64,000 nucleotides of DNA from Rhodospirillaceae bacterium (GTDB lineage Bacteria; Pseudomonadota; Alphaproteobacteria; GCA-2731375): positions 1 through 64,000 of the forward strand of contig JABJKS010000072.1 of NCBI GenBank assembly GCA_018660265.1, read 5' to 3'. The translations under genes were made by a program, and so were the position numbers. Positions 8,991-18,319 of the stretch are shown here, piece by piece (position 1 is the first letter of the stretch; each line of letters begins with the position of its first letter). The notes beneath the pieces are model-generated. The model had not been told where the DNA came from. It did not search any database and was given only the letters and a program-made list of their open reading frames with translations.

Positions 8991-10013
8991 CTATTTTTTG
9001 CCCATCAGATCGCGGCAATCATCCTTGGCGACCGTTTCTTTTGCCAGAACGTCGATCGGTGTGTACAGGGCGAACGGGCGCTCACCAGGTTCCACCTTCA
9101 TTTGCGCCATGGCTTGGATGGCGTTGACCACATCACGGCCCTGCAAATAGCTGTCATAGCCATAATGCTTGTCCAGGATACCTGTTTGCAAGGAATCACA
9201 AACAGGGCGTGAATTGCTGCCCGAGCCATAGACCAGGACTTCACCGGTTTTGCCGGCTTCCTTAATGGCCTGGCCGGAACCCATCATCATGATGCCCCAG
9301 ACACCTACCGTGGCACACAGATCGGGATGCTGTTGCAACACAGCCGCCGTGATGTCATGCGCCTTGGTCGCGTCCCACTGGGCGGCCTGATCGTTGACCA
9401 CGTTGATTTTGCCCGAGGCCTTAAAGGCTTTCATCAGGCCCACGTTGAACCAGACATTGGCAGCCGCGGTTAATTCGCCTTGTACGATGGCGACCTTGCC
9501 GCCTTTGGCAGCGCATTGTTTGACGATATCATCGCCCACTTCCTGGCCATGGCTAACCCAGTCAACGCCGACGAAACCAGAGGAGCGATAGTTGGACGCC
9601 ATGTTCAGCTGGATCACATGGGTGCCGTTTTGTTCAGCCTTACGAAACAATTTTGCGAAAACCTGAACGTCAGGATTCTGCACGACCAGATAGTCGACCT
9701 TTTCCGAAATCAGGGCCGAGATCGCCTGCGACATGGCGTTCATATTCCAGGCCGGATCCTTCACCACATAGTTCATACCGATAGCCGTCGCCGCATCGCG
9801 GATACCCGCATCCCAGAAATCGGAGAGGGGCAGGCCCAGGGAAATCGGGACAAAGGCGACCGTCTTGCCGTTAAGCGCATCGACGAAATCGCTGCGCACC
9901 ATGCGCTCTGTCTTGCCGCTGATTTTACCGGCGGCGATGGCACCACCCGCGGCCAGGGCCACTGTTGCCGCCATGACCGTTACGGCCAGACCTTTAAGGA
10001 TATTCCGTTTCAT
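8991..10013 (-). CDS. Periplasmic sugar-binding protein of the ABC importer
   Basis: 340-residue solute-binding protein of the Peripla_BP_4 (ribose/galactose-binding) family. The signal peptide is MKRNILKGLAV... to GGAIAAGK. Family features include VAFVPISLGLPLSDFWDAG, LISEKVDYLVVQNPD and WGIMMMGSGQAIKEAG. ATG 10013 is preferred over upstream in-frame starts because GGGAGAG lies 6 nt before it and it gives a proper signal peptide. It lies between the two permease genes and is the specificity subunit; the ligand (sugar, polyol or sugar acid) cannot be read from sequence. Confidence 0.9.
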   Translation of the reverse strand: MKRNILKGLAVTVMAATVALAAGGAIAAGKISGKTERMVRSDFVDALNGKTVAFVPISLGLPLSDFWDAGIRDAATAIGMNYVVKDPAWNMNAMSQAISALISEKVDYLVVQNPDVQVFAKLFRKAEQNGTHVIQLNMASNYRSSGFVGVDWVSHGQEVGDDIVKQCAAKGGKVAIVQGELTAAANVWFNVGLMKAFKASGKINVVNDQAAQWDATKAHDITAAVLQQHPDLCATVGVWGIMMMGSGQAIKEAGKTGEVLVYGSGSNSRPVCDSLQTGILDKHYGYDSYLQGRDVVNAIQAMAQMKVEPGERPFALYTPIDVLAKETVAKDDCRDLMGKK

Positions 10014-10123
10014 TTTTTGCTCTCCCATATTGTTATGAAATATTGTTGGCTTAGTTTCGTTTAGAGCAATTGAAGCAATCACTCTTTTCTTACGCGTTCG
10101 GGCATGTTTAAAGCAGACATGCG

Positions 10124-11122
10124 CTAGTGATCCCCTTGCTTGTCGGTTTCTTCATCCTTGGGGTGCAGACGGCGGTCGATCACGATCGCGGCCAATAAGA
10201 CGACGCTTTTCGCGATGTTCTGCGCATCGCTGTTGACATTCAAAATGGTCATACCATTCAGCAAAATGCCGATCAGGCAGGCACCGACGACGACACTGAC
10301 AATGCTGCCCCGCCCGCCGCTAAGGCTGATACCTCCCAGCACCACAACCAGCAAAACATCAAACACCAGGGTGGAATTGATCACCTCCGTATTCATAGAA
10401 GCGACCGAGGAGGCCATGGTGAGACCGGCGATAAAGGCGATAAAGGCACTGAAGGCGTAGGAGAATATAATCAGGGGCCGCACCGCGACCCCCATCAGGC
10501 GGGCGGCCAGCATATTATCGCCCAGGCCAAAAATATGACGCCCCACCACGGTCCGGCTCAACATCCAATGCACGAACACGGCCGCAACGATAAATATGAT
10601 TATAGGCATTGGAATGCCAACGAGGTGCCCTTGGCCTATGAACAGAAAGTCGTCCGCCCCCTTTGGCGGGTAGGCATGCACACTGTCGATCAACAGCCAA
10701 CGGCCAACACCGAAGCAAACCAAACCGGTGGCCAGGGTGGCAAACAAAGGCGGGATTTCAATAAAGGCGATGATCCAGCCATTTAAGACGCCGATAGCCA
10801 AGGCAAACAACAACCCCAGGGCCATGGCCGGAAAAAGCGTCATGCCGCCATTCATCAGGGTCAGGGTCCAGGCTGCGGATATGGCCATCACGGAGACCTG
10901 GGACAAATCCAAACCCCGGCCGATCACCACAACAGCCATGCCGGTGGAAAGAATGCCCAGAATGGCAATGCTGCGCAGCATGGCGACGATATTGCCGATG
11001 GAGGCGAAGCCTTGCAGGGAAACGGCAAAAAAGATGAAACAGGCCACGGCGATGGCAAAAACAATCAGTTCCTGGCTCGGCTTGCCAAAGCGGCCCAATA
11101 GACCTGCCAAAAGACCTGCCAA
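10124..11122 (-). CDS. ABC sugar permease (RbsC family)
   Basis: Polytopic permease with the RbsC motifs VVIGRGLDLSQVSVMA and VVLGGISLSGGRGSIV. It probably pairs with the permease half of the fusion gene to form a heterodimer. The coordinates use a TTG at 11122. The frame stays open to ATC 11170, and a perfect AGGAGG lies 5 nt before that ATC, so the true start may be a non-standard codon 16 codons upstream (adding ISKISDAAEAQTPSGF). As the first gene of the five-gene operon it sets the operon start; the promoter should lie within 11171-11350. Confidence 0.85.
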   Translation of the reverse strand: MAGLLAGLLGRFGKPSQELIVFAIAVACFIFFAVSLQGFASIGNIVAMLRSIAILGILSTGMAVVVIGRGLDLSQVSVMAISAAWTLTLMNGGMTLFPAMALGLLFALAIGVLNGWIIAFIEIPPLFATLATGLVCFGVGRWLLIDSVHAYPPKGADDFLFIGQGHLVGIPMPIIIFIVAAVFVHWMLSRTVVGRHIFGLGDNMLAARLMGVAVRPLIIFSYAFSAFIAFIAGLTMASSVASMNTEVINSTLVFDVLLVVVLGGISLSGGRGSIVSVVVGACLIGILLNGMTILNVNSDAQNIAKSVVLLAAIVIDRRLHPKDEETDKQGDH

Positions 11123-11372
11123 AAAACCTGATGGTGTCTGAGCCTCTGCGGCGTCAGAAATTTTTGAGATAACGGCCTCCTGATAACAGCCCCGAACGTG
11201 CGGTCTTGTAACGATACCGCATCTGAACTGTGCGATTTTGAAACGATAGGTTATCGATCAATATCTAATGGGGCAAGAGGCCACAAAAAAAGTGTCAGTA
11301 ACATGTGATCTGTCCGGTTTATGTACCAAATGGTCTGTCCGGATTTAGAAGGTCTCCATAGGGAGGACTTCG

Positions 11373-11636
11373 ATGCGGCGGACAGAACAAGTACAAGGAC
11401 TGAAACTGAGACTGATGAAGTTCGAGGAGATTTATGAACGCACGACGGCCCGTCCTTTGCGCCAGCATGAGGCGGCGTCTATTTTGGGCGTATCGGAACG
11501 GGCATTCCGTCGTTGGCGGGACCGTTTCGAGGCGACAGGCTTGTTGGCATGGCATGCCGGATATTGTTGCCCGACGTTGCCGTGCCCATGTTGTACCCTG
11601 GGGGCACAATTGCTATACCCTGCGACGGTAGGGTAA
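11373..11636 (+). pseudogene. Transposase 5' remnant (ISNCY/IS481-like helix-turn-helix)
   Basis: The reading frame begins with the DNA-binding head of a transposase: RLMKFEEIYERTTARPLRQHEAASILGVSERAFRRWRDRFEATGLL matches the HTH start of ISNCY-type transposases (consensus QEEAAxxLGVSERTFRRWxxRYEExGL). After about residue 58 the similarity is lost (HAGYCCPTLPCPCC) and no DDE catalytic domain follows, so it is a decayed fragment. A good ribosome binding site (AGGGAGGA) remains. Repeats of TGTCCGG at about 11310 and 11336 may mark one old IS end. Confidence 0.6.
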
Positions 11637-11655
11637 TGGGACATCCGAACCTCTA

Positions 11656-11764
11656 GAACATTTCCGGCTAGGAAATGTTCAGACTCTTAAGAATTGAGCA
11701 ATTTTTCCAATCACTTGGAATCGCCCCAGTGCTTCGGGCGATTCTCCTTTGATCGGAATTGCTC
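11656..11764. repeat. Multi-hairpin palindromic element (REP-like)
   Basis: Three nested or adjacent inverted repeats: GAACATTTCC/GGAAATGTTC (11656-11680, 5-nt loop); GAATCGCCC/GGGCGATTC (11718-11744, 9-nt loop); and an outer pair GAGCAATTTTTCCAATCA (11695-11712) with TGATCGGAATTGCTC (11750-11764). There is no coding potential. Elements opening with GAGCAATT(C/T) are common as dispersed palindromes in alphaproteobacteria. It lies directly upstream of the ABC exporter gene, so it may also act as a transcript structure. Confidence 0.6.
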
Positions 11765-11785
11765 TAGCGTAAAGGACATTACGGC

Positions 11786-13561
11786 TTGCGAAGAATGGGC
11801 CTCCAAAGTGAGCGGGAAGAACGCCGTAGTGTTGGAAAGCTGGGTCAAATCCTGCCTTTCATTTCACCTTATAAATGGATCGTGGTCGCCGCCGGGGTTG
11901 CCTTGGTGGTATCTGCCGGCTCAGTCCTGGCTATTGGGCAGGCAATTCGTCGGGTCATTGACCACGGATTTGGCAGCGAGCAGGCCCTGATCGATCAGTA
12001 TTTCATCGCCCTGTTAGGCGTTGTCATTGTTTTGGCAGCGGCTACTTTTGCCCGTTACTTTCTTGTCACTTGGCTGGGCGAACGGATTATCGCTGACCTT
12101 CGCGCCGCGGTTTACAGCCATATCATTGGCCTTAGTCCGGCATTTTTTGAAACCATGCGGACCGGCGAAGTACTCTCCCGCCTAACGGCGGATACCACCC
12201 TGATACAAACAGTTATCGGGTCCACGGCGTCCATTGCCCTGCGAAATCTTCTCATGTTCATAGGCGGCAGTGTGCTTTTGGTGGTATCCAGCCCCAAATT
12301 GACAGGCTTTGTCTTCGCATTGTTGCCGGTCGTCATCCTGCCAATCATGGTCTTTGGCCGCAAGGTCCGCCGTCTGTCGCGTACCAGCCAGGACCGTATC
12401 GCCGATATCTCCAGCTATGCCGAAGAAAGCCTGACCGCCATCCAGGTGGTACAGGCGTTTTGCCACGAAGCGGTTGATCGATTGCGCTTTTCAAGCGTTA
12501 CGGGGGAGGCTTTTTCGGTCGCCATCGAACGGACCCGGGCGCGGGCCTGGTTGACCGCTTTGGTGATGCTACTGATTTTCGGTGCGGTTGACTTGGTGGT
12601 CTGGATTGGTGCCAAGGACGTCATCGGCGGCGAGATGAGCGGCGGACAGCTGGCTGCCTTCGTCTTTTACGCGATTATCGTTGCCGGCGCTGTTGGTGCC
12701 TTGGCGGAGGTCTATGGCGAATTGCAGCGCGCGGCAGGTGCAGCGGAACGATTGATGGAATTGCTGGCGGTTCAGCCGGGCATAGCCGTCGCAAATCCGA
12801 CGACGCCATTGCCCGCAATGGGCAGCGTCGCCATTAGCTTTAGGGATGTGACGTTCCAATACCCCTCTCGTCCCGAACTGCCCGCCCTTAAGGATTTCAG
12901 CCTGGATGTAGCCCCGGGCGAGACAATTGCCCTGGTTGGCCCATCGGGTGCGGGCAAGACCACGGTTTTTCAGTTGCTGTTGCGTTTTTATGACCCTCAG
13001 GCCGGTCAGGTCATGCTCGACGGGGTCGATTTGCGTCAGGCGGACCCGTTGGAGGTGCGATCGCGGATCGGTCTGGTGCCGCAAGACCCGGTGATTTTTG
13101 CCGCCAATGCACGGGAGAATATCCGCTATAGCCGCCCAGATGCTGATGACGATCAATTGCGCGCCGCCGCCGATGCCGCCAACGCATTGGGTTTCATCGA
13201 CGAGTTGCCGGACGGTCTCGATACATTCCTGGGCGAACGCGGGGTACGCTTATCTGGCGGCCAGCGGCAACGATTGTCCATCGCCCGGGCGATCCTGGCC
13301 AATCCACCTATTCTGCTTTTGGACGAAGCGACATCGTCGCTGGATGCGGAGTCTGAACGCGCCGTTCAAAATGCCCTTGATGGCCTGATGGCAGACCGGA
13401 CCACGATAGTCATTGCCCATCGTTTGGCCACGGTGCTAAAGGCGGATCGCATTATCGTCATGGAAAACGGCACGGTTGTCGAAACCGGTCGCCATGAAGA
13501 CCTTGTCAATCGAGACGGTCTCTACGCCCGCTTCGCCGCGTTACAGTTCAATACCCACTAG
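11786..13561 (+). CDS. MsbA/multidrug-type ABC exporter (half transporter)
   Basis: 591-residue half exporter: a six-helix membrane domain (about residues 25-310) followed by one nucleotide-binding domain with Walker A (VGPSGAGKTTV), Q-loop (IGLVPQDPVIF), signature LSGGQRQRLSIARA, Walker B (ILLLDEATSSLD) and switch His (VIAHRL). Homodimers of this class export lipids, toxins or drugs. The start is uncertain: TTG 11786 is preceded by AAAGGA, while ATG 11795 in the same frame has no clear site. It is monocistronic, with a decayed transposase and a palindromic element upstream. Confidence 0.9.
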   Translation: MRRMGLQSEREERRSVGKLGQILPFISPYKWIVVAAGVALVVSAGSVLAIGQAIRRVIDHGFGSEQALIDQYFIALLGVVIVLAAATFARYFLVTWLGERIIADLRAAVYSHIIGLSPAFFETMRTGEVLSRLTADTTLIQTVIGSTASIALRNLLMFIGGSVLLVVSSPKLTGFVFALLPVVILPIMVFGRKVRRLSRTSQDRIADISSYAEESLTAIQVVQAFCHEAVDRLRFSSVTGEAFSVAIERTRARAWLTALVMLLIFGAVDLVVWIGAKDVIGGEMSGGQLAAFVFYAIIVAGAVGALAEVYGELQRAAGAAERLMELLAVQPGIAVANPTTPLPAMGSVAISFRDVTFQYPSRPELPALKDFSLDVAPGETIALVGPSGAGKTTVFQLLLRFYDPQAGQVMLDGVDLRQADPLEVRSRIGLVPQDPVIFAANARENIRYSRPDADDDQLRAAADAANALGFIDELPDGLDTFLGERGVRLSGGQRQRLSIARAILANPPILLLDEATSSLDAESERAVQNALDGLMADRTTIVIAHRLATVLKADRIIVMENGTVVETGRHEDLVNRDGLYARFAALQFNTH

Positions 13562-13665
13562 AGAATGTTTATTTAAAACATGCCCAAGGTGCCAGGGCTC
13601 TTAAAAAAATCAATTGAACCAACCGCTTGGGTCGCAAGAACGACGCCAATTAAATTGCAATTACG

Positions 13666-14580
13666 CTAACAGCCGGAATTATCCATACCCGTTGGCATGA
13701 CGGTTTTGCACAGCCGGGCACCTTCGAAGTTTGCGCCGGTCAGGTCTGAGCCGGTCAGATCAGCGCTGCCAAGGTTGGCATCGGCGAAGTTCGCGCCTTT
13801 CAAATCGGCGTTTATCAATTTGCTCCACGTCAGGTTCGCCTTGGCAAAATCCGCGCCCTTAAGGTTGGCACCGGTCAGGTCAGCTACGGGCAGATCCGAC
13901 CCTTTCAGGGTTGCATTGCTTAAATCCGCCTTGGTCATGTCGGCACCGGCCAGGTCCGCGCCGTCCAGGGTTGCACCTGACATATTGACGCCGGCCATCT
14001 TTGTCTTGGTCATGCTGGTCCGGATCATTTTGGCACCGACAAAGGAAGACCCGGTTAAATCCACCGCATGAAAGTTCGCTTCCGTCAGGTCGGCGCGGCT
14101 GAAATCAGCCTCCCGCGCAATGGCTTGCAATAAATTGGCGCGCCACAGGCTGGCACCGGCAAAATCCCCGCCGGTTAGATTTGCCCCGCTCAAACCCGTG
14201 GAATTCAATTTCGACCCCGCCGCCTTGATGCCGCGCAAATCGGCCCGGCCCAATTCGGTACCGGACAAATCAGCACCTTTTAATTGCGCACCGCGCAGAT
14301 CGGTCCACCACAAATTTGATTTGATAAACTTCGCGTTGCGCAGGTCAGCCCGCTGCAGGTCCGTCCACCACATATTGGCGCCACTAAGATCCGCCCCTTG
14401 CAAGTCTGCGTCCTGCAAGACAATCCACCATAGGCTGGCATCCTTCAGATCGCAGCTGGGGCAGCCATTATTGGCCTTCACCTCTTTGACGCGGGGTTCG
14501 TCGTAGCCGAACAGCCAGGCCGCTATCGCGCCAAGGATGATCAGGACGGCCAGGGATATTTTTAGAAATGTGCGCATCAA
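13666..14580 (-). CDS. Pentapeptide-repeat protein with N-terminal membrane anchor
   Basis: 304 residues. A single hydrophobic helix (about 5-24, ISLAVLIILGAIAAWLFGY) is followed by about 45 consecutive pentapeptides of the A(D/N)LxG/A type (LQGADLSGANMWWTDLQRAD and onwards) up to the C-terminus, predicting a right-handed quadrilateral beta-helix held at the membrane, probably on the periplasmic side. Two Cys near residues 40-43 (GCPSCD) and two near the end (LCK, SGC) could form disulfides. WW-containing coils (LWWIVL, MWWTDL, LWWTDL) recur at a 20-25-residue spacing. The role is unknown. Confidence 0.85.
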   Translation of the reverse strand: MMRTFLKISLAVLIILGAIAAWLFGYDEPRVKEVKANNGCPSCDLKDASLWWIVLQDADLQGADLSGANMWWTDLQRADLRNAKFIKSNLWWTDLRGAQLKGADLSGTELGRADLRGIKAAGSKLNSTGLSGANLTGGDFAGASLWRANLLQAIAREADFSRADLTEANFHAVDLTGSSFVGAKMIRTSMTKTKMAGVNMSGATLDGADLAGADMTKADLSNATLKGSDLPVADLTGANLKGADFAKANLTWSKLINADLKGANFADANLGSADLTGSDLTGANFEGARLCKTVMPTGMDNSGC

Positions 14581-14701
14581 TACTGCTTGAAAAATGATCT
14601 TTGGAAGGGGTGGCGAAAGACAGGTGCAGAGTAATACCAGGATTCAAGTTTCAGGGAAGCGCCAAATCATGCGCCGCCATCAAGCCTGCTGACTATTCCG
14701 C

Positions 14702-17700
14702 TTATTCCGCCGCCTCCCCCAGGGCATTGCCCGGGCCTTGATCAGGATGACGCCAATCCGCCAGCAAGCCATCCCGCAGCGCATTTGCCGATGCCAGATG
14801 CTGGTCCTTTATATGGCCGTAGCCGCTGATCAACTCAGGCACCGCAGCCAAACGTACGGCAAGATCGAGATTGTCGGCCTTCAGACCATCCAGAACTTCA
14901 TCGATCATAGCTTCGTACTCTTTGATCAGGCGGCGTTCCATTTGCCGTTCCTCGCTACGGCCAAAGATGTCCAGGGGCCCGCCACGAAGGAACTTCAACC
15001 GCGCCAACCAGGTCATGGCCCGGCCCATCCAGGGGCCGAAGTCCCGCTTGATGGGCAGGCCCGTATCCGGGTTTGTCTTGCTCCAGATCGGTGGGGCTAA
15101 ATGAAAGGCAAGGGTGTAGTCGCCTTCGAATTGTTGTTCCAGCGCGGCTTTGAAGCGGCCGTCGCTGTAAAGCCGGGCCACTTCATATTCGTCCTTGTAT
15201 GCCATCAGTTTGAACAAATTGCGCGCAACGGCGTCGGCAAGGCGTTCGGAATTCTGGGCGACCTCACTCTCGCGCAGCTTCACCCTATCCACCAAAGCGC
15301 CATATCGACGGGCCAGACGCTTGTTTTGATAAGCGGTCAGATCCTGTTTGTACTGGGCAACCAGGGCAGGCAGATCGACATCATTGCCGGGTTTTGCGGC
15401 TCCTGCGTCAGGTTCCATGTTGGCCTGGCCCATTACGGCTGCCAGGTCGACGGCAGCGCGCCGGCCCCACAGAAATGCCGATCGGTTCATCTCGATCGCG
15501 ACGCCATTCATCTCTATGGCGCGATCAATAGCTTCGGCTGAGACAGGAACCAAACCCTGTTGGTAGGCATGGCCCAGCATAAACAGATTGGCGCCAATGG
15601 CATCGCCCAACAGAGAGGTGGCCAGACGGGTGGCGTTCAGAAATGTGGTTTTGCCCGGCCCGCTTTCCGCCTCGATACGCATTTCCACATCATCTTTGGG
15701 GAAGGTCAGGCCCGGATCCAGGGCGAACTGCCCCGTGATCGCCTGATGATTGTTGACCAGAACATGGCTGCGCCCAGGGTCGATTGCGGACAGGCCCAAC
15801 TCCGACGCGGTGACCAGGCTGTCGCAACCCAGTACCAAATCCGCAGTACCGCTGGATAGGCGCGCTGATTGGATATCGTCTTGCCGCAAGGCCAGGCGCA
15901 CATGGGATGATACAGCGCCGCCTTTTTGCGCCATGCCGAATTGATCGATGGTGGAAAACGCCTTGCCTTCCATATGGGCCGCCATGGTCAACAGGGCGGA
16001 TATGGTCACGACGCCGGTGCCACCAATACCGGTGATCAGAACGCCGTAAGTATCCCCTTCCAGCAACTCCGGGCGAACCGGCTCCGGCAACAGACGCAGT
16101 TTGTCCGGTACGTCCGATCGGGCGGCAATTTTGCGCGGGATACCGCCGACAACGGAAACAAAGCTCGGACAGAAGCCCTCAGCGCAGGAATAGTCCTTGT
16201 TGCAGGAGGACTGATCAATCCGTCGTTTGCGTCCATAGGGCGTGGCCAGAGGTAGCACAGACATACAATTCGAGGTCGTGGAGCAATCGCCGCAACCTTC
16301 ACAGACCAGGTCATTGATGAAAAGACGCCGGGCCGGATCTTCCATAACGCCCTTTTTGCGTCTGCGCCGCTTTTCCGCTGCGCAGGTCTGGTCATAAATT
16401 AGGATCGTCACGCCTTCGACGTCCCGCAACTGCCGCTGCACGCGGGCGAGTGAACGGCGATGTTCAAATGTGGTGCCGGGTGCAAAACCCGCATCTGCGG
16501 GATACTTGTCCGGCTGATCACTGACCACGACGATTTTTCTGACCCCTTCCGCATAAACCTGGGCAGAGATCGCCATGGGGCTTAATTCGCCGTCAATGGG
16601 CTGTCCGCCGGTCATGGCGACCGCATCATTGAACAGAATTTTATAAGTGATGTTCACTTTCGCCGCGATGCAGGCACGAATGGCCAACAAGCCGGAATGG
16701 AAATAGGTGCCATCGCCCATGTTCTGGAAGACATGACCCGCCTTGGAGAACGGGAAGTGGCCGATCCAGTTCGCCCCTTCGCCGCCCATGTGCGTATAGG
16801 CGTCGGTATTGCGGTCCATATATGTCGCCATGTAGTGACAACCGACGCCGCCCTGACCCCGGCTGCCACTCGGTACCTTGGTGGATGTGTTGTGGGGGCA
16901 TCCGGAACAGAAGTAGGGGATGCGGGTCACGGCCATGTCCTGGCGTTGGGCACTGCGCGCGGCCTTGGCATCCAGAAAGGCCAGGCGGGCGGTAATCTGC
17001 TCGCTGCCATGAAAATGCGCGATCCGGCCGGCCAGGGCACGGGCTATTTCCTCGGCCCCGAACTCACCGCAACCGGGCAGCATCTCGTTACCGTCCTGAT
17101 CATGCCGACCCACGACGCGGGGGCGGCGGCCATCGGGCAGATCATAGAGCAAATCGCGCACTCTGCCTTCCATGAAGCGGCGTTTTTCCTCCACCACAAT
17201 CACTTCTTCCAAGCCGTCGGCAAAGGCGCGGACTGTTTCCCCATCAAAGGGAAACGGCATACCCATTTTTAGCATGACAAGCCCCAGATCGGCAGCTTGG
17301 GCATCATTGATACCCAATTCCATCAAGGCCTGACGAACGTCTGTCGCTGCCTTGCCGCTGGAAATAATGCCGATGCGGGGGCGCGGACTTTGCATCACCA
17401 CTTTGTTCAGGTTATTGGCCCGGGCGAACGCCAACGCGGCGGGCAGCTTGAAATTGCGCAGGCGTGGTTCCTGCAACAGCCAGCGATCACCGGCCCGGAT
17501 ATGCACGCCGTCATCGGGGAATTCAAAATCCGGCAGAATAATTTTCAGCTGATGCGGATCGCCATTTATGGGCGCTGCGGCATCAACCGTATCGGCTGTA
17601 ACTTTGAACCCGGTCCAGGCACCGGAAAATCGCGACATGGCCCAGCCATAAAGTCCATAGTCGATGACCTCCTGCACATTTGCCGGATACAGCATGGGCA

Positions 17701-18202
17701 TCTGCAAATCTGCGAACATGGTTTCCGATGCCGCGGGCACATCCGTGGATTTCATGGCATGATCATCGCCGACCACCGCCAGCACGCCGCCGTGGGCCGA
17801 TGTGCCATGCATATTGGCATGGCGAATGGCGTCAATAGAGCGGTCCAGCCCAGGGCCTTTGCCGTACCACATGGCAAAAACGCCATCGTGGGTGCTGTCA
17901 CCAAACATTGCGGATTGTTGAGTGCCCAGGCAGGCTGTGGCTGCCAGATCCTCATTTATGCCGGGCACGAAATGAATAGCCTTCTCGGCCAGGAACCGAT
18001 TGGCGCGCCACAATTCCTTGTCGATGTTATGCATGGGAGAGCCGCGATAGCCCGAGATGAAGCTGGCGGTGTTGAGATCAGCGGCTTTGTCGCGGAGGTG
18101 CTGCAACATGGCAACGCGCACCAAAGCTTGGCTGCCGGTCAAATAGACCTGGCCTTGTTCGCTTTGGTATTTGTCGTCAAGAGATACGGTTGTCAGGGTC
18201 AT
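14702..18202 (-). CDS. Indolepyruvate:ferredoxin oxidoreductase, fused subunits
   Basis: 1166-residue single-chain enzyme that oxidatively decarboxylates aryl 2-oxoacids with TPP and Fe-S clusters, giving an aryl-acetyl-CoA and reduced ferredoxin. The order is: alpha-type pyrimidine-binding domain, TPP-binding domain (CSGCPHNTSTKVP; GGEGANWIGH; MGDGTYFHSG), a cysteine cluster segment (CEGCGDCSTTSNC, CAEGFCPS), then the gamma domain (ITGIGGTGVVTISALLTMA). This fused layout is typical of alphaproteobacteria and some aromatic degraders. With benzoyl-CoA reductase in the same window it could supply low-potential ferredoxin during phenylalanine or tryptophan use (inference). It is monocistronic. 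Confidence 0.92.
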   Translation of the reverse strand: MTLTTVSLDDKYQSEQGQVYLTGSQALVRVAMLQHLRDKAADLNTASFISGYRGSPMHNIDKELWRANRFLAEKAIHFVPGINEDLAATACLGTQQSAMFGDSTHDGVFAMWYGKGPGLDRSIDAIRHANMHGTSAHGGVLAVVGDDHAMKSTDVPAASETMFADLQMPMLYPANVQEVIDYGLYGWAMSRFSGAWTGFKVTADTVDAAAPINGDPHQLKIILPDFEFPDDGVHIRAGDRWLLQEPRLRNFKLPAALAFARANNLNKVVMQSPRPRIGIISSGKAATDVRQALMELGINDAQAADLGLVMLKMGMPFPFDGETVRAFADGLEEVIVVEEKRRFMEGRVRDLLYDLPDGRRPRVVGRHDQDGNEMLPGCGEFGAEEIARALAGRIAHFHGSEQITARLAFLDAKAARSAQRQDMAVTRIPYFCSGCPHNTSTKVPSGSRGQGGVGCHYMATYMDRNTDAYTHMGGEGANWIGHFPFSKAGHVFQNMGDGTYFHSGLLAIRACIAAKVNITYKILFNDAVAMTGGQPIDGELSPMAISAQVYAEGVRKIVVVSDQPDKYPADAGFAPGTTFEHRRSLARVQRQLRDVEGVTILIYDQTCAAEKRRRRKKGVMEDPARRLFINDLVCEGCGDCSTTSNCMSVLPLATPYGRKRRIDQSSCNKDYSCAEGFCPSFVSVVGGIPRKIAARSDVPDKLRLLPEPVRPELLEGDTYGVLITGIGGTGVVTISALLTMAAHMEGKAFSTIDQFGMAQKGGAVSSHVRLALRQDDIQSARLSSGTADLVLGCDSLVTASELGLSAIDPGRSHVLVNNHQAITGQFALDPGLTFPKDDVEMRIEAESGPGKTTFLNATRLATSLLGDAIGANLFMLGHAYQQGLVPVSAEAIDRAIEMNGVAIEMNRSAFLWGRRAAVDLAAVMGQANMEPDAGAAKPGNDVDLPALVAQYKQDLTAYQNKRLARRYGALVDRVKLRESEVAQNSERLADAVARNLFKLMAYKDEYEVARLYSDGRFKAALEQQFEGDYTLAFHLAPPIWSKTNPDTGLPIKRDFGPWMGRAMTWLARLKFLRGGPLDIFGRSEERQMERRLIKEYEAMIDEVLDGLKADNLDLAVRLAAVPELISGYGHIKDQHLASANALRDGLLADWRHPDQGPGNALGEAAE

Positions 18203-18319
18203 GGGGCTGCCTCATCTTCCCGTTGAAAATGTCTCTATCTTTAGACGAGATGATCCAACTTATCGGTTGGGCTGGCAAGGGCGCAGGCTAGACTGTGAAA
18301 AAATTCGCGAACTGATTTA

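Noticed and set aside
14702-18202. Pyruvate:ferredoxin oxidoreductase
   Set aside because: The domain order (alpha/TPP first, Fe-S segment in the middle, gamma domain late) and motifs fit fused indolepyruvate oxidoreductases, not the single-chain PFOR order.
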